DNA of 64,000 nt from Candidatus Avacidaminococcus intestinavium (GTDB lineage: Bacteria > Bacillota > Negativicutes > Acidaminococcales > Acidaminococcaceae), in the NCBI GenBank assembly GCA_018714505.1, contig DVNI01000134.1, positions 1 to 64,000 on the forward strand. The letters are read 5' to 3'. Under the pieces are notes generated by a model. The model did no database searches, had not been told where the DNA came from, and saw only the letters and a program-made list of their open reading frames with translations. The position numbers were made by a program, and so were the translations under genes. Positions 8,486 through 18,257 of the stretch are shown in pieces (within the stretch, counting starts at the first letter, position 1; the number at the start of each line of letters is the position of its first letter).

Positions 8486-10213
8486 TTATAAAGAACGCGG
8501 TATCGTAAAAATAAAAGCAGTGCCTTTTCCTAATTGACTTTCTACATGAATTTTACCACCAAACATTTCAACTATAAATTTAACAATAGAAAGCCCTAAG
8601 CCCGTTCCGCCAATTTGGCGGGTACGGGCTTTATCTATGCGATAAAAGCGATCAAAAATTCTTTCCGCATCTTTTGGTGCAATACCTTCACCCGTGTTAT
8701 GCACCGTAAAACACATATTACCTGTTTGATCCGCCTGGGCACCGAGTTTAATCAAACCATGCTCCGGCGTATATTTAAGTGCATTTTCTAATAAATTTAG
8801 TAAGATCTGTTTAAACCAATCCGGATTAGCCAAAATTGTAAGATCCTCGTCTTCTATAAACATTTCTAACTGTAAGTTTTTCTCTACTGCCCGCTGTTTT
8901 AATTCAGTACAGACCTTTTCCATAATTGGTCCTGGAAAAAAAGCTTCAACTTTAATATTTTTGCGATATTCTTCAGAATCCAGTCTTGCCACTTGTAATA
9001 AATCATGCAACAGCGCCTGCATTCTGTCACTCTCTTTTAGAATGATTTCCAAATATTGTTGATTAACTGCAAAATCGTTTTCCGCCCCATCCGCTACCAA
9101 CACTTCAGCAAAACCTTTGATCGTCGTTAATGGTGTCGCTAATTCATGAGAAGCATTAGAAACAAATTCAGCTTGCTTTTCATAAACAGCCTGCAATGCT
9201 GTAATATCATGAAAGACAAATAAAACACTGTTCGCTTTATCCATATAAGTTGGTTTTAAAGGAGCACAAAATATTTGAAAAACTTTTTTACCTAGCTTAG
9301 TCATAATAGAAAGGTTACGATTATCTGGTTCTTCCAATTTTAAACAGTGCGTTAACATTTCTTCCATGTTTACATTATTAATGATCTGTAAATGATGCTT
9401 CCCCAAAATATTTTCCCCAAATAAACCCGCAAACTGATCATTATAATCAATAATAAAACCTTTTTGATCAATATTAACAACAGAATTATCAGTGTTTTTC
9501 ATGATTAATTCTAACTTCTTTTTTTGAGCAGATAATTCATCATTTCTTTCCGCTAATAAATCGGCTATCGAATTCAAAGAATGAGATAAAACAGCGAATT
9601 CTTCACCCACATTACGTTGCAACCGCACCCTTAAATCGCCTTCGGCAACACTTTTAGCCACTTGTGTAATTTCTTCAAGTGGCTGAGCTATTTTTTCTGC
9701 TAACTTTCTTGCTAAAATGGTTGTTACGAACATTGCTAAAACAAAAGCAGCAATAATCACTATGCGAATTTTATTATAGGTTTCAGTTACTTCTACCAAA
9801 GAAAAACCACTGCGTATAACTAAATTATATTGGCCAAGATCTTGAGCAACATAAAGCGTCCGTTCAAGATTTACTGGATCTGTACGAATTGCATAACCAT
9901 CACTATCAATAAAAGCTCTGGCAATTTCATGATCCTCACTGTCCACCACACTTAATACTTCTAGTTGCAGACCAAGTTCCTGCCCTAGGCGAGTAGCTTG
10001 CTGTTGAATCTCCATCATGCTTGCCTCTAGCGGTAAACGTGCCACTAATAATTTAGTTGCATAATTTAGTTGCATAAATGATTTTTCTTTAAAAGTTTGT
10101 GTACTATAATTTTGAAAGACACTTAAAATATAAGCGCCACATACCAAAAACGCACATAAAAATAATCCTTGTACCAATAAAATCACGCGTTTACGCACCA
10201 TAGCCTGCCTCAC
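8486..10213 (-). CDS. phoR: Phosphate-regulon type sensor histidine kinase (PhoR/PnpS-like)
   Basis: 575 aa; TM-extracellular-TM, HAMP, PAS, HisKA (SHELATPLTTIKGFAE), HATPase_c; last gene after pstA. Confidence 0.88.
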   Translation of the reverse strand: MRQAMVRKRVILLVQGLFLCAFLVCGAYILSVFQNYSTQTFKEKSFMQLNYATKLLVARLPLEASMMEIQQQATRLGQELGLQLEVLSVVDSEDHEIARAFIDSDGYAIRTDPVNLERTLYVAQDLGQYNLVIRSGFSLVEVTETYNKIRIVIIAAFVLAMFVTTILARKLAEKIAQPLEEITQVAKSVAEGDLRVRLQRNVGEEFAVLSHSLNSIADLLAERNDELSAQKKKLELIMKNTDNSVVNIDQKGFIIDYNDQFAGLFGENILGKHHLQIINNVNMEEMLTHCLKLEEPDNRNLSIMTKLGKKVFQIFCAPLKPTYMDKANSVLFVFHDITALQAVYEKQAEFVSNASHELATPLTTIKGFAEVLVADGAENDFAVNQQYLEIILKESDRMQALLHDLLQVARLDSEEYRKNIKVEAFFPGPIMEKVCTELKQRAVEKNLQLEMFIEDEDLTILANPDWFKQILLNLLENALKYTPEHGLIKLGAQADQTGNMCFTVHNTGEGIAPKDAERIFDRFYRIDKARTRQIGGTGLGLSIVKFIVEMFGGKIHVESQLGKGTAFIFTIPRSL

Positions 10214-10245
10214 TTTAATCCGCTCAGCTAGCTAAGAGATGGTAC

Positions 10246-11088
10246 TTAAGCGGATTTAAATTTCCTTTGTAGTAAGATGAAAATCAAATTAATAACTAAA
10301 ACTACTAAAATCAAAAGAGCACCAATACCGTTGGCTATCTCTAAACGATCAGGAACAAGTCCAATCGCCATAACATACCAAAGATGAACGGCTAGCGTTT
10401 CACCACCAGCTGATAAATCAAAATCTGGAAAATAGCGGGAAACGGTAGTGCCTGCGGTAAAAATCAAGATAGCACTCTCGCCGATAGCACGCCCACTAGC
10501 CAGCATAATACCGGTTACGATACCACCAAAGGCTTCTGGTAAAACTACCTTACATATAGTTTGCCATTTTGTAGCGCCTAAAGCAAGACTTGCTTCACGA
10601 TAAGTTTGTGGAACTGCTCGGATTGCTTCTTCTGTTACTCTCACCAATAACGGTAAATTAAGCAATGACAAGGCCAGCGCACCGCCAATAATACTAAAGC
10701 CTAAACCTAACATATCGACAAAAATAATCATACCAAACAATCCCAAAACAATCGAAGGTACGGTAGCCAAACTCTCTGTGCTTAATCTAATAAATCTTGT
10801 GGTCACTGTGTCTTTAGCGTATTCCGATAAATAAATAGCTGCGCCAATTGCAATAACAACAGAAAAAGCCATCGATAAAAAAAGAATATATAGTGTATTG
10901 AAAAGCTGCGGACCTACACCACCACCAGCCTCCATATCACTTGGCATACCAAAAATAAACTTAAAGGACAAAACAGGTAAGCCCTTATACAAAGTATAAC
11001 CCAAAAACGCTGCTAAGATAATAATCAATAAGAAACCAATGCCCCAGAGCAACGCCTTGGCCATTTTATCATATAACTTTGCATTCAT
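10246..11088 (-). CDS. pstA: Phosphate ABC transporter permease PstA
   Basis: 280 aa; permease EAIRAVPQTYREASLALGATKWQT; next to pstC. Confidence 0.94.
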   Translation of the reverse strand: MNAKLYDKMAKALLWGIGFLLIIILAAFLGYTLYKGLPVLSFKFIFGMPSDMEAGGGVGPQLFNTLYILFLSMAFSVVIAIGAAIYLSEYAKDTVTTRFIRLSTESLATVPSIVLGLFGMIIFVDMLGLGFSIIGGALALSLLNLPLLVRVTEEAIRAVPQTYREASLALGATKWQTICKVVLPEAFGGIVTGIMLASGRAIGESAILIFTAGTTVSRYFPDFDLSAGGETLAVHLWYVMAIGLVPDRLEIANGIGALLILVVLVINLIFILLQRKFKSA

Positions 11089-11969
11089 GCGCGCACCTCC
11101 GCATTAGAACTAATCTTACGTACAACAAAAATCATTAACAAAGAAATCAAAAGTAAGACAAGTGCCATCATAAATAACGAGTTACCCCAAGTAGAACCAA
11201 AAGGTGTATTACCCATTTCTACAACTATTTCACTAGGTAACGTACTAGTTGGAGCAAACAAAGAATCAACAAGACGTGGTGAGTTACCAATAACCATTTG
11301 TACAGCCATCGTTTCGCCAATTGCTCTAGCCATTCCCAAAATAACAGCCGTCACAATACCAGGCCGTGCCGCCGGTAGGACAATATTCCAGATGGTTTGC
11401 CAATAAGTTGCCCCAAGAGCAACGGATCCTTCTTCTAACATTTTGGGAACAGATAATAAAGCGTCATTTGAGATGCTGATTACCGTAGGCAAAATCATAA
11501 TAGATAAAATCAAAGAAGCCGTAAAAACCCCAAATCCTATGGGTACGTCAAAAAAGTCACGCACTGCTGGAACAACTACCGTCAAGCCAATATAACCATA
11601 AACAACAGATGGAATCGCCATATAAAGATTTACAGCTGGTTGCAATATATTACGCATCCATTTAGGTGCTAATTTAGCAATGAAAATCGCTCCTAAAATA
11701 CCAATTGGTCCTCCCACTAGAATCGAAAAGACGGTTACTAAAATACTACCAGCAATGAAACTGAAAGCACCAAACTTTCCATTATCAGGATTCCAATCCG
11801 CTGAAAAGAAGAATTCTAATGGCGAAACATCTAAAAATGTTTGCAATCCCTGCTGTCCCATAAAAACAATTAAAGCAAGAATAATAATTGTTAAAAAGGC
11901 AGCACACGCCAAAAGTACATATTTTGCCCATTTATCAGTTCTTAATCTGTTGATGTCATGTTGTTTCAT
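11085..11969 (-). CDS. pstC: Phosphate ABC transporter permease PstC
   Basis: Start set at MKQHDINRL (SD GGGAGAG); EEGSVALGATYWQTIWNIVLPAARPGIVTAVILGMARAIGETMAV; the longer ORF to 12014 runs into a hairpin. Confidence 0.93.
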   Translation of the reverse strand: MKQHDINRLRTDKWAKYVLLACAAFLTIIILALIVFMGQQGLQTFLDVSPLEFFFSADWNPDNGKFGAFSFIAGSILVTVFSILVGGPIGILGAIFIAKLAPKWMRNILQPAVNLYMAIPSVVYGYIGLTVVVPAVRDFFDVPIGFGVFTASLILSIMILPTVISISNDALLSVPKMLEEGSVALGATYWQTIWNIVLPAARPGIVTAVILGMARAIGETMAVQMVIGNSPRLVDSLFAPTSTLPSEIVVEMGNTPFGSTWGNSLFMMALVLLLISLLMIFVVRKISSNAEVRA

Positions 11970-11989
11970 TATTCTCTCCCACTTGTCAA

Positions 11990-12023
11990 AAAAACCAGGT
12001 GATGATAACGTCACCTGGTTTTT
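11990..12023 (-). terminator. Attenuator/terminator between pstS and pstC
   Basis: Minus strand AAAAACCAGGTGA-CGTTATCA-TCACCTGGTTTTTTT. Confidence 0.75.
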
Positions 12024-12077
12024 GATTTATAACAGCCATTTTCCAATGGCTTATTTTATTTCTTTACAGACTATCAT

Positions 12078-12941
12078 TTATTTCGCCATTTTCGTTACAG
12101 GAACAAAACCTTGTTTTTCTGCATTAGCTTCTTGGAACGCACTGCTTGTTACATAATCAATGAACGCTTTAACAGCTCCTTTTGGTTCACCTTTAGTAAA
12201 CATTCTACCAAAAGTATACACTGGATATTTACCGCCAGTTACTGCATCAATTGAGAATTTCACGCCATCATAAGAAAGCGCTTTAACTGATTCATCCACA
12301 TACGCCGCATCAACATAACCAATTGCACCAGGTGTAGTACCAATCGCGGAGCGAACAGCGCCGTTAGAATCTTGAATTACTGCGTTATCCGTAAATTGTG
12401 CTCCTTTTAGAACAACATCAGCAATTGTCGCACGTGAACCAGAGGATTTTGCTCTGTGAATCAAAGTGATTTTTTGGTCAGCACCGCCAACTTCTTTCCA
12501 GTTAGTGATTTTACCAGTTAGAATGTCTACATACTGCTGAGCTGATAAATTATCTACAGTTACATCTTTATTTGTAATGAAAACAAACGGGATACCAACT
12601 AGTTTTGTTTCAACAAGGCCTTGATCCTTCAAATCGTCGGAAAGTGCAACGTCAGAGTTACCGATATCAACGGCACCAGAAGCCACTTGTTTTTGACCAG
12701 TAAAAGAACCGCCACCAGATAAATTAATCGTAACTTTATCATGTTGTTTATAGAATTCTTCCTGTCCTACTTTTAAAAGTGGTAGTAGTGCAGTCGAACC
12801 AGATGCTGCAACCTTACCTTCAACTTTAACATCAGCAGCCGGCTTTTCAGCTTTTTTCTCGCCACCACAACCAGCCATAACACCAGCACCTAAAGCAATC
12901 GCCAAAGCTAAAACCGTTGATTTTTTAAATAAATTATACAC
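12078..12941 (-). CDS. pstS: Phosphate-binding lipoprotein PstS
   Basis: 287 aa; lipobox VMAGCGG; ASGSTALLPLL, LIHRAKSSGSRATI. Confidence 0.95.
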   Translation of the reverse strand: MYNLFKKSTVLALAIALGAGVMAGCGGEKKAEKPAADVKVEGKVAASGSTALLPLLKVGQEEFYKQHDKVTINLSGGGSFTGQKQVASGAVDIGNSDVALSDDLKDQGLVETKLVGIPFVFITNKDVTVDNLSAQQYVDILTGKITNWKEVGGADQKITLIHRAKSSGSRATIADVVLKGAQFTDNAVIQDSNGAVRSAIGTTPGAIGYVDAAYVDESVKALSYDGVKFSIDAVTGGKYPVYTFGRMFTKGEPKGAVKAFIDYVTSSAFQEANAEKQGFVPVTKMAK

Positions 12942-12984
12942 GTTTATTTCCCCCTTGATTATTATATGCTTAAACCGTACCTTG

Positions 12985-13038
12985 ATTATAAAAACTTAAT
13001 GTTATACCCATATTAAGCAAATGTTAATTTTATGTTAA
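12985..13038 (-). promoter_or_regulatory. PHO-box array and -10 for pstS
   Basis: Minus strand hexamers TTAACA, TTAACA, TTAATA, ATAACA at exact 11-bp period (plus starts 13033, 13022, 13011, 13000), then TATAAT (12990-12985). Confidence 0.75.
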
Positions 13039-13054
13039 TTTTTAGTCTATTAAT

Positions 13055-13083
13055 AAAAACAGAGACAATTAATTGTCCCTGTT
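13055..13083 (-). terminator. Terminator after phoU
   Basis: Minus AACAGGGACAATT/AATTGTCTCTGTT followed by TTT. Confidence 0.65.
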
Positions 13084-13092
13084 AATCGTCCT

Positions 13093-13761
13093 TTATTTTT
13101 TTAACATCCGTTGACCCGTAACTAAATAAATTACCCATTCAGCTAGGTTAGTAGCATGGTCACCAACTCGTTCAATCCGCTGGATCACTTTATTTAAATC
13201 TGTACCTTGCTCAATATTTGATTTGTCACGCATCATATAAAATAATACATCACGTTTGCACTTATCGCACAATTCATCAACCTTATCATCTTCATCACAG
13301 ACTTCCGCAGCGGCATTGATATCTAGTTCAACATACGCTTTGAGTACTTTTTTCACCATTTGTTGTACCAGTTCACCGGCTAACGGCAAGTCGACTAATG
13401 GTTTAACTAAAGGACTTTCTCCAATCCGCATCGTAATCTGCGCAATTTTCTTCGCATGATCACCAATTCGTTCTAAATCGGTAGTCATTTTTAAAGCCGT
13501 AGATAAAATTCTTAGATCTTTTGCAATAGGCTGTTGCAAGGCAATTAATTCTACCGTTTTATCTTCAATAGAAATTTGCATCAAATCAATTTCATCATCT
13601 TTTGCGATAACCGAGGCTGCTAATTCCAAATTTTTTGTCTTAAGAGCTTCAATCGCATTTGCTAAGGCATCCGTAACTAACGTGCCCATAAGAATTAAAT
13701 CATTTTGAATTAAGATCAATTCTTTTGTATAAGTTGCTCTAACATCAATCATCTTAGCCAA
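13093..13761 (-). CDS. phoU: Phosphate signalling/transport accessory protein PhoU
   Basis: 222 aa; two PhoU repeats; [19 protein letters not shown] and [22 protein letters not shown]. Confidence 0.95.
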   Translation of the reverse strand: MAKMIDVRATYTKELILIQNDLILMGTLVTDALANAIEALKTKNLELAASVIAKDDEIDLMQISIEDKTVELIALQQPIAKDLRILSTALKMTTDLERIGDHAKKIAQITMRIGESPLVKPLVDLPLAGELVQQMVKKVLKAYVELDINAAAEVCDEDDKVDELCDKCKRDVLFYMMRDKSNIEQGTDLNKVIQRIERVGDHATNLAEWVIYLVTGQRMLKK

Positions 13762-14515
13762 ACCTCCCCGTTATATAATCTTCTGTCTTCTGGTTTGTCG
13801 GTCTGGTAAACATCATGGCTGTTTCTTGACACTCAATCATTTCTCCCATAAGGAAGAAAGCTGTATAATCCGATGCACGAGCTGCTTGTTGCATATTATG
13901 AGTAACCATGACAATACTATACTTTTCTTTAAGTTCCATAATCAATTCTTCTATTTTCATTGTCGAAATTGGATCGAGTGCCGAACAAGGCTCATCCATT
14001 AACAAAATTTCCGGCTCAACAGCTAGAAGCCTTGCAATACAAAGCCTTTGTTGCTGTCCACCCGATAAACCTAAAGCCGAAGTATGCAAACGGTCTTTAA
14101 CCTCATCCCATAAAGCAGCGCCTTGCAAACTTTTTTCCACCAATTCATCTAAAACTGCTTTATTGCTTTGTCCATGAATACGTGGACCATATGCAATATT
14201 ATCATAAATTGTCATCGGAAAAGGGTTCGGCCTTTGAAAAACCATGCCAATACGCTTTCTTAAATCAACCACATCAACGCTCGGCGCATAAATATCCTCT
14301 CCATCAATAATAACTTCTCCAGTTATACGCACGCTTTCAATCAAATCATTCATACGATTTAAAGTCCTTAAAAAGGTGGATTTACCACAACCACTTGGCC
14401 CAATAAAGGCAACCACCTTGTTTTTATACATATCTAAAGAAATATTCTTTAAGGCTTGGTTCTCTCCATAATACAGGCATAAATTTTTCACTGTAATAAT
14501 ATTAGTAAGATTCAT
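13754..14515 (-). CDS. pstB: Phosphate ABC transporter ATP-binding protein PstB
   Basis: 253 aa; Walker [48 protein letters not shown]. Confidence 0.96.
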   Translation of the reverse strand: MNLTNIITVKNLCLYYGENQALKNISLDMYKNKVVAFIGPSGCGKSTFLRTLNRMNDLIESVRITGEVIIDGEDIYAPSVDVVDLRKRIGMVFQRPNPFPMTIYDNIAYGPRIHGQSNKAVLDELVEKSLQGAALWDEVKDRLHTSALGLSGGQQQRLCIARLLAVEPEILLMDEPCSALDPISTMKIEELIMELKEKYSIVMVTHNMQQAARASDYTAFFLMGEMIECQETAMMFTRPTNQKTEDYITGRFG

Positions 14516-14541
14516 GAGGAAACTCCTTCCGCTTGATTGCC

Positions 14542-14600
14542 TGTATAACGTATCAAATTTTTGTTAGAACTACATTAGGGCAATGTTAATTTTTTGTTAA
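14542..14600 (-). promoter_or_regulatory. PHO-box array upstream of pstB
   Basis: Minus hexamers TTAACA, TTAACA, CTAATG, CTAACA at 11-bp period (plus starts 14595, 14584, 14573, 14562); TATACA at 14547-14542. Confidence 0.68.
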
Positions 14601-15301
14601 TTTTTCTTGGCGAAGCGATAACCTACTCCACGTACCGTTTCAATAGCATCAGCTGTTTCAACAATTTTTTCAAGTTTTGAACGCAAATGTCGAACATGAA
14701 CATCTACTGTGCGAGTATCACCATAATATTCATAACCCCAGATCTTTTCCAATAGTTGTTCTCGACTAAATACACGCCCCGCATTTTCTACAAGCAATCT
14801 TAATAATTCATACTCTTTTGGGGTTAACTCCATTTTTTCTCCAGCTAACCACGCTTCATACTGACTAAAGTTCATTTTCAATGGCCCTAACGTAAGTTCT
14901 TCACTGCTTTCTTCTTTATTACCGGCTCTTCTTAAAACAGCTTTTACTCTAGCTAGTAACTCCCGCTGGCTAAACGGTTTTGTCAAATAATCATCTGCAC
15001 CTAATTCTAGTCCAATTACTCTATCAATTTCATCATTTTTAGCTGTCAACATTATCAAAGGAATATCAGCCGTACGAGTATCTCGTTTTAATAAGCGACA
15101 AATTTCTAATCCATCAATTTCAGGTAACATCAAATCTAGAATGATCATATCAGGCAGCGTAGTTTGTAACAAGGCCAGAGCAGTTTTACCATCAGGCGCC
15201 TCGATTACTTCATAACCCACTTTTTCTAAATTAACCTTTACTAATAACCTGATATTCTCCTCATCATCAACGAGTAAAACCCTAGTCTTAATTTTCATCA
15301 C
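14597..15301 (-). CDS. phoB: OmpR/PhoB-family response regulator
   Basis: 234 aa; receiver + winged helix; adjacent to pst genes. Confidence 0.9.
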   Translation of the reverse strand: MMKIKTRVLLVDDEENIRLLVKVNLEKVGYEVIEAPDGKTALALLQTTLPDMIILDLMLPEIDGLEICRLLKRDTRTADIPLIMLTAKNDEIDRVIGLELGADDYLTKPFSQRELLARVKAVLRRAGNKEESSEELTLGPLKMNFSQYEAWLAGEKMELTPKEYELLRLLVENAGRVFSREQLLEKIWGYEYYGDTRTVDVHVRHLRSKLEKIVETADAIETVRGVGYRFAKKN

Positions 15302-15503
15302 CCCGCAATATGTTTGTACATCATTAAGTTCGCCATCAATATTTGCATTCCTGCTTACAACTTAAAAATACTATTGTTCTTTCTCACTCTACTTTCTCCT
15401 TAAGATTCTTTATTCATTTGTTTCTATTTTACATTTAAATAACAAAAAAGGTGCTATAGTAAAGCTGAAATATGAAATTTATTCATTACGTTCGTCCAAT
15501 CAA

Positions 15504-15568
15504 TTGACATATCAGTAAATCCAAGTCTAATATTGTGATATATGGGATATATTGCGCACAATGCGCAA
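15504..15568 (+). promoter_or_regulatory. cstA promoter and leader palindrome
   Basis: TTGACA-N18-TAATAT (15504-15533) followed by perfect inverted repeat TTGCGCA-CAA-TGCGCAA (15552-15568) just before the SD. Confidence 0.55.
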
Positions 15569-15580
15569 AGGGAGGTTAAT

Positions 15581-17332
15581 ATGAATATTTTGGTAGTAAT
15601 CGGTATCGGTTCTCTCATTCTTTTTGCCGCATATTTTACTTATGGTAATTTTTTATCGACAAAAATTTTTGATCTTGATGATACCAGAAAAACACCTGCA
15701 GTAGAAATGGAAGATGGTATCGACTTTGAACCAATTAGCGCTAAATTTTTGGTTGGCCAACATTTTTCTGCCATTGCTGCAGCAGGACCTGTTACCGGAC
15801 CTATTATTGCCGGTCTTACTTTTGGTTGGGCACCAGCGTTTCTTTGGATAATCCTAGGAACAATTTTTATCGGTGGCATTCATGACATGGGCTCACTTGT
15901 CGCTTCAGTTCGCAACAAAGCTTGCGGTATTGCTGAAACTATGCGCCTGTATGTTTCTAAACGTGTTTGGATTTTATTCAACATCTTTATCTTTTTTACC
16001 CTGATTATGATTATCGTAGCCTTTACGGACATTACAACATCAGCCTTCGTTAATAATATTGACTTAGGTAATGGTGAAATTGTTGGCGGTGGAGCTACAG
16101 CTACTTCTTCTATTCTTTACTTAGTCTTGCCAGTCATGATGGGTTATTTATTAAAATATACTAAAATAAGCCTTGGTTTGGCAACTGCTATTTTTTTACC
16201 TTTGATTGCTGTTTCAATTTGGATTGGTCCACTAATTCCTTTTGAATTACAATCTATTTTTGGTATTTCTACGCAAGCGGCACAAAAAATTTGGAATATG
16301 GTTATTATTATTTATTGCTTTGTTGCTGGTATTATACCGGTTTGGGCACTTTTACAACCGCGCGGTCATTTAGGCGGTTACTTCTTATATGCAACGATCA
16401 TCGTCTCTTTCATTGGTATTGTTTTCGGCGGTTTTCAAACGCAGTATCCTGCTTTCATTCAAGATTTTGGTACTGATGATTTTTGGTTTCCCATGTTTCC
16501 GATGCTTTTTATCACCATTGCTTGTGGGGCCTGTTCCGGCTTTCATAGTCTCGTAAGTTCGGGTACTACCTCTAAGCAACTAGCCAAAGAAACCGATGCT
16601 AAACCAGTTGGTTTTGGCATGATGCTTGCGGAAGCAGTCGTAGCACTAATTGCTCTAGGCACTGTCATGATGCTCCCCAAAGGCGATGCCTTAATTAGTA
16701 CTTCACCAAACTTTATTTATGCTTCTGGTTTAGGTTCTTTTATGGAATTAATCGGTATTAGTAAAGCTTTTGGTATTTCTTTTGGTTTAATGGCCTTTAC
16801 TACCTTTGTCTATGATACTCTTGATGTTTGCACAAGACTTGGCCGTTATATTATCCAAGAATTAGCCGGTTGGAAAGGCTGGAGCGGTCGCATTGGTTCA
16901 ACATTATTAGTTGGTGGGATGCCACTGTTTCTAATGTCTATCAATCTAACTGATCCAACGGGTAAGCCTGTAGCAGCCTGGAGCCTATTTTGGAAAACCT
17001 TCGGATCTTCCAATCAATTATTAGCAGCTCTTGCACTAGTTGGTATTACCGTATGGTTACAAAGAACTGCCAAAAATAAAAATGCTTGGCTATTTGCTTG
17101 TATTCCAGCTGTCTTAATGTTTATTATGAGTGTCTGGGCCCTATTTAATACCTTTATTTCGTACACTTATAAAAACGGCGTTTTCATCATGCCGGAAGGT
17201 ACTAATATTGTTGTTCCTGCCCTCTCAGCTATTTATATGGTCCTTGCCATCTGGGTCGTTATTGAATGTGTTCCGGCCATTGTTGAAAATGCTAGACATC
17301 CTCAACAAGGTCTTTCTACACCAAAGAAATAG
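15581..17332 (+). CDS. cstA: Carbon starvation protein CstA-family peptide/pyruvate transporter
   Basis: Start at MNILVVIG with SD GGGAGG; HDMGSLVASVRNKACGIAE; polytopic. Confidence 0.93.
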   Translation: MNILVVIGIGSLILFAAYFTYGNFLSTKIFDLDDTRKTPAVEMEDGIDFEPISAKFLVGQHFSAIAAAGPVTGPIIAGLTFGWAPAFLWIILGTIFIGGIHDMGSLVASVRNKACGIAETMRLYVSKRVWILFNIFIFFTLIMIIVAFTDITTSAFVNNIDLGNGEIVGGGATATSSILYLVLPVMMGYLLKYTKISLGLATAIFLPLIAVSIWIGPLIPFELQSIFGISTQAAQKIWNMVIIIYCFVAGIIPVWALLQPRGHLGGYFLYATIIVSFIGIVFGGFQTQYPAFIQDFGTDDFWFPMFPMLFITIACGACSGFHSLVSSGTTSKQLAKETDAKPVGFGMMLAEAVVALIALGTVMMLPKGDALISTSPNFIYASGLGSFMELIGISKAFGISFGLMAFTTFVYDTLDVCTRLGRYIIQELAGWKGWSGRIGSTLLVGGMPLFLMSINLTDPTGKPVAAWSLFWKTFGSSNQLLAALALVGITVWLQRTAKNKNAWLFACIPAVLMFIMSVWALFNTFISYTYKNGVFIMPEGTNIVVPALSAIYMVLAIWVVIECVPAIVENARHPQQGLSTPKK

Positions 17333-17348
17333 CAAATACAAAAAAATT

Positions 17349-17380
17349 AGCTGTTTTGCCTAAAGCAAAGCAGCTTTTTT
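17349..17380 (+). terminator. Terminator after cstA
   Basis: AGCTGTTTTGC-CTAAA-GCAAAGCAGCTTTTTT. Confidence 0.75.
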
Positions 17381-17455
17381 ATTCCCATCTAACCTTAAAA
17401 TAGTTATAATAAGATATGTATGCGTGACTTCAATACTTTAAACGAGGTGAACTAA

Positions 17456-17809
17456 TTGTATGCATTTAAAAAAATCTTTGCTGGTTTTATTATCGGTTTG
17501 CTTAGTGGTTTTTTAGGTATTGGCGGCGGTGTTTTTATGGTTCCGATCATGGTCTCATTCTTTGGTTTTACCCAACACGTTGCACAAGCAACTTCGCTAG
17601 CTATGATTATACCGACAGCACTTTTCGGTAGTATTGTTTACAATCTACATGGCAGTATCGACATAAAAATCGCAGCACTAATTACCGTTGGTAGCATGAC
17701 TAGCGCCTTCTTTGCTTCACGCCTCATGGTTAAACTACCTGCGGCGCAATTAAAATTACTGTTTGGTATTTTATTACTACTCGTTGGCGTAAGGATGGTG
17801 ATTGCTTAA
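17456..17809 (+). CDS. Half-length TauE/SafE (DUF81) permease subunit 1
   Basis: 117 aa; GLLSGFLGIGGGVFMVPIMV; probable TTG start after GAGGTG. Confidence 0.85.
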   Translation: MYAFKKIFAGFIIGLLSGFLGIGGGVFMVPIMVSFFGFTQHVAQATSLAMIIPTALFGSIVYNLHGSIDIKIAALITVGSMTSAFFASRLMVKLPAAQLKLLFGILLLLVGVRMVIA

Positions 17810-18177
17810 TGATACTCACCCTAATCAGTATCGGACTAATAACTGGCTTTATTAGCGGGCTTTTGGGGGTTGGTGGTGGCGTAATTTTGGTTCCTTTGCT
17901 TACCTTAGCGGCTGGTTTGGAACAACATTTAGCACAAGGCATCTCCATGCTGGTCATTATTCCCACTTCACTTGCCGGCCTCTGGCAACTGCATAAAAAA
18001 AAGTTAGTAGATTATCACTCCGCAATGTTTTTTGCGGGCGGCGCAATCATTGGTGCAATGATTAGTTCCGGTTTGGTTCAATATGTTGACGGCCAAGATT
18101 TAAAAAAAGTTTTTAGTATTTTTGTCATTTTTACTGGTTTAAAAATGATTATAGGTTATTTTAAAAATAAAAAATAA
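17809..18177 (+). CDS. Half-length TauE/SafE (DUF81) permease subunit 2
   Basis: 122 aa; GFISGLLGVGGGVILVPLLTL; start overlaps upstream stop (TAATG). Confidence 0.85.
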   Translation: MILTLISIGLITGFISGLLGVGGGVILVPLLTLAAGLEQHLAQGISMLVIIPTSLAGLWQLHKKKLVDYHSAMFFAGGAIIGAMISSGLVQYVDGQDLKKVFSIFVIFTGLKMIIGYFKNKK

Positions 18178-18220
18178 TAAAAAAACTATAGCTAAAAGAT
18201 AGCTATAGTTTTTTTATTAT
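18174..18220. terminator. Bidirectional terminator between convergent genes
   Basis: 20-bp stem ATAATAAAAAAACTATAGCT / AGCTATAGTTTTTTTATTAT. Confidence 0.8.
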
Positions 18221-18257
18221 CTACATTCATTATTTTAACTTTAGTCTACAACCATTC

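Noticed and set aside
11680-12156. 158-aa plus-strand ORF
   Set aside because: Antisense shadow of pstC/pstS; low-complexity Lys-rich translation and no SD.
17456-18177. TauE/SafE gene disrupted by frameshift (pseudogene)
   Set aside because: Each half is a complete single repeat with its own start and a TAATG coupling; kept as a split transporter, though a sequencing check remains sensible.
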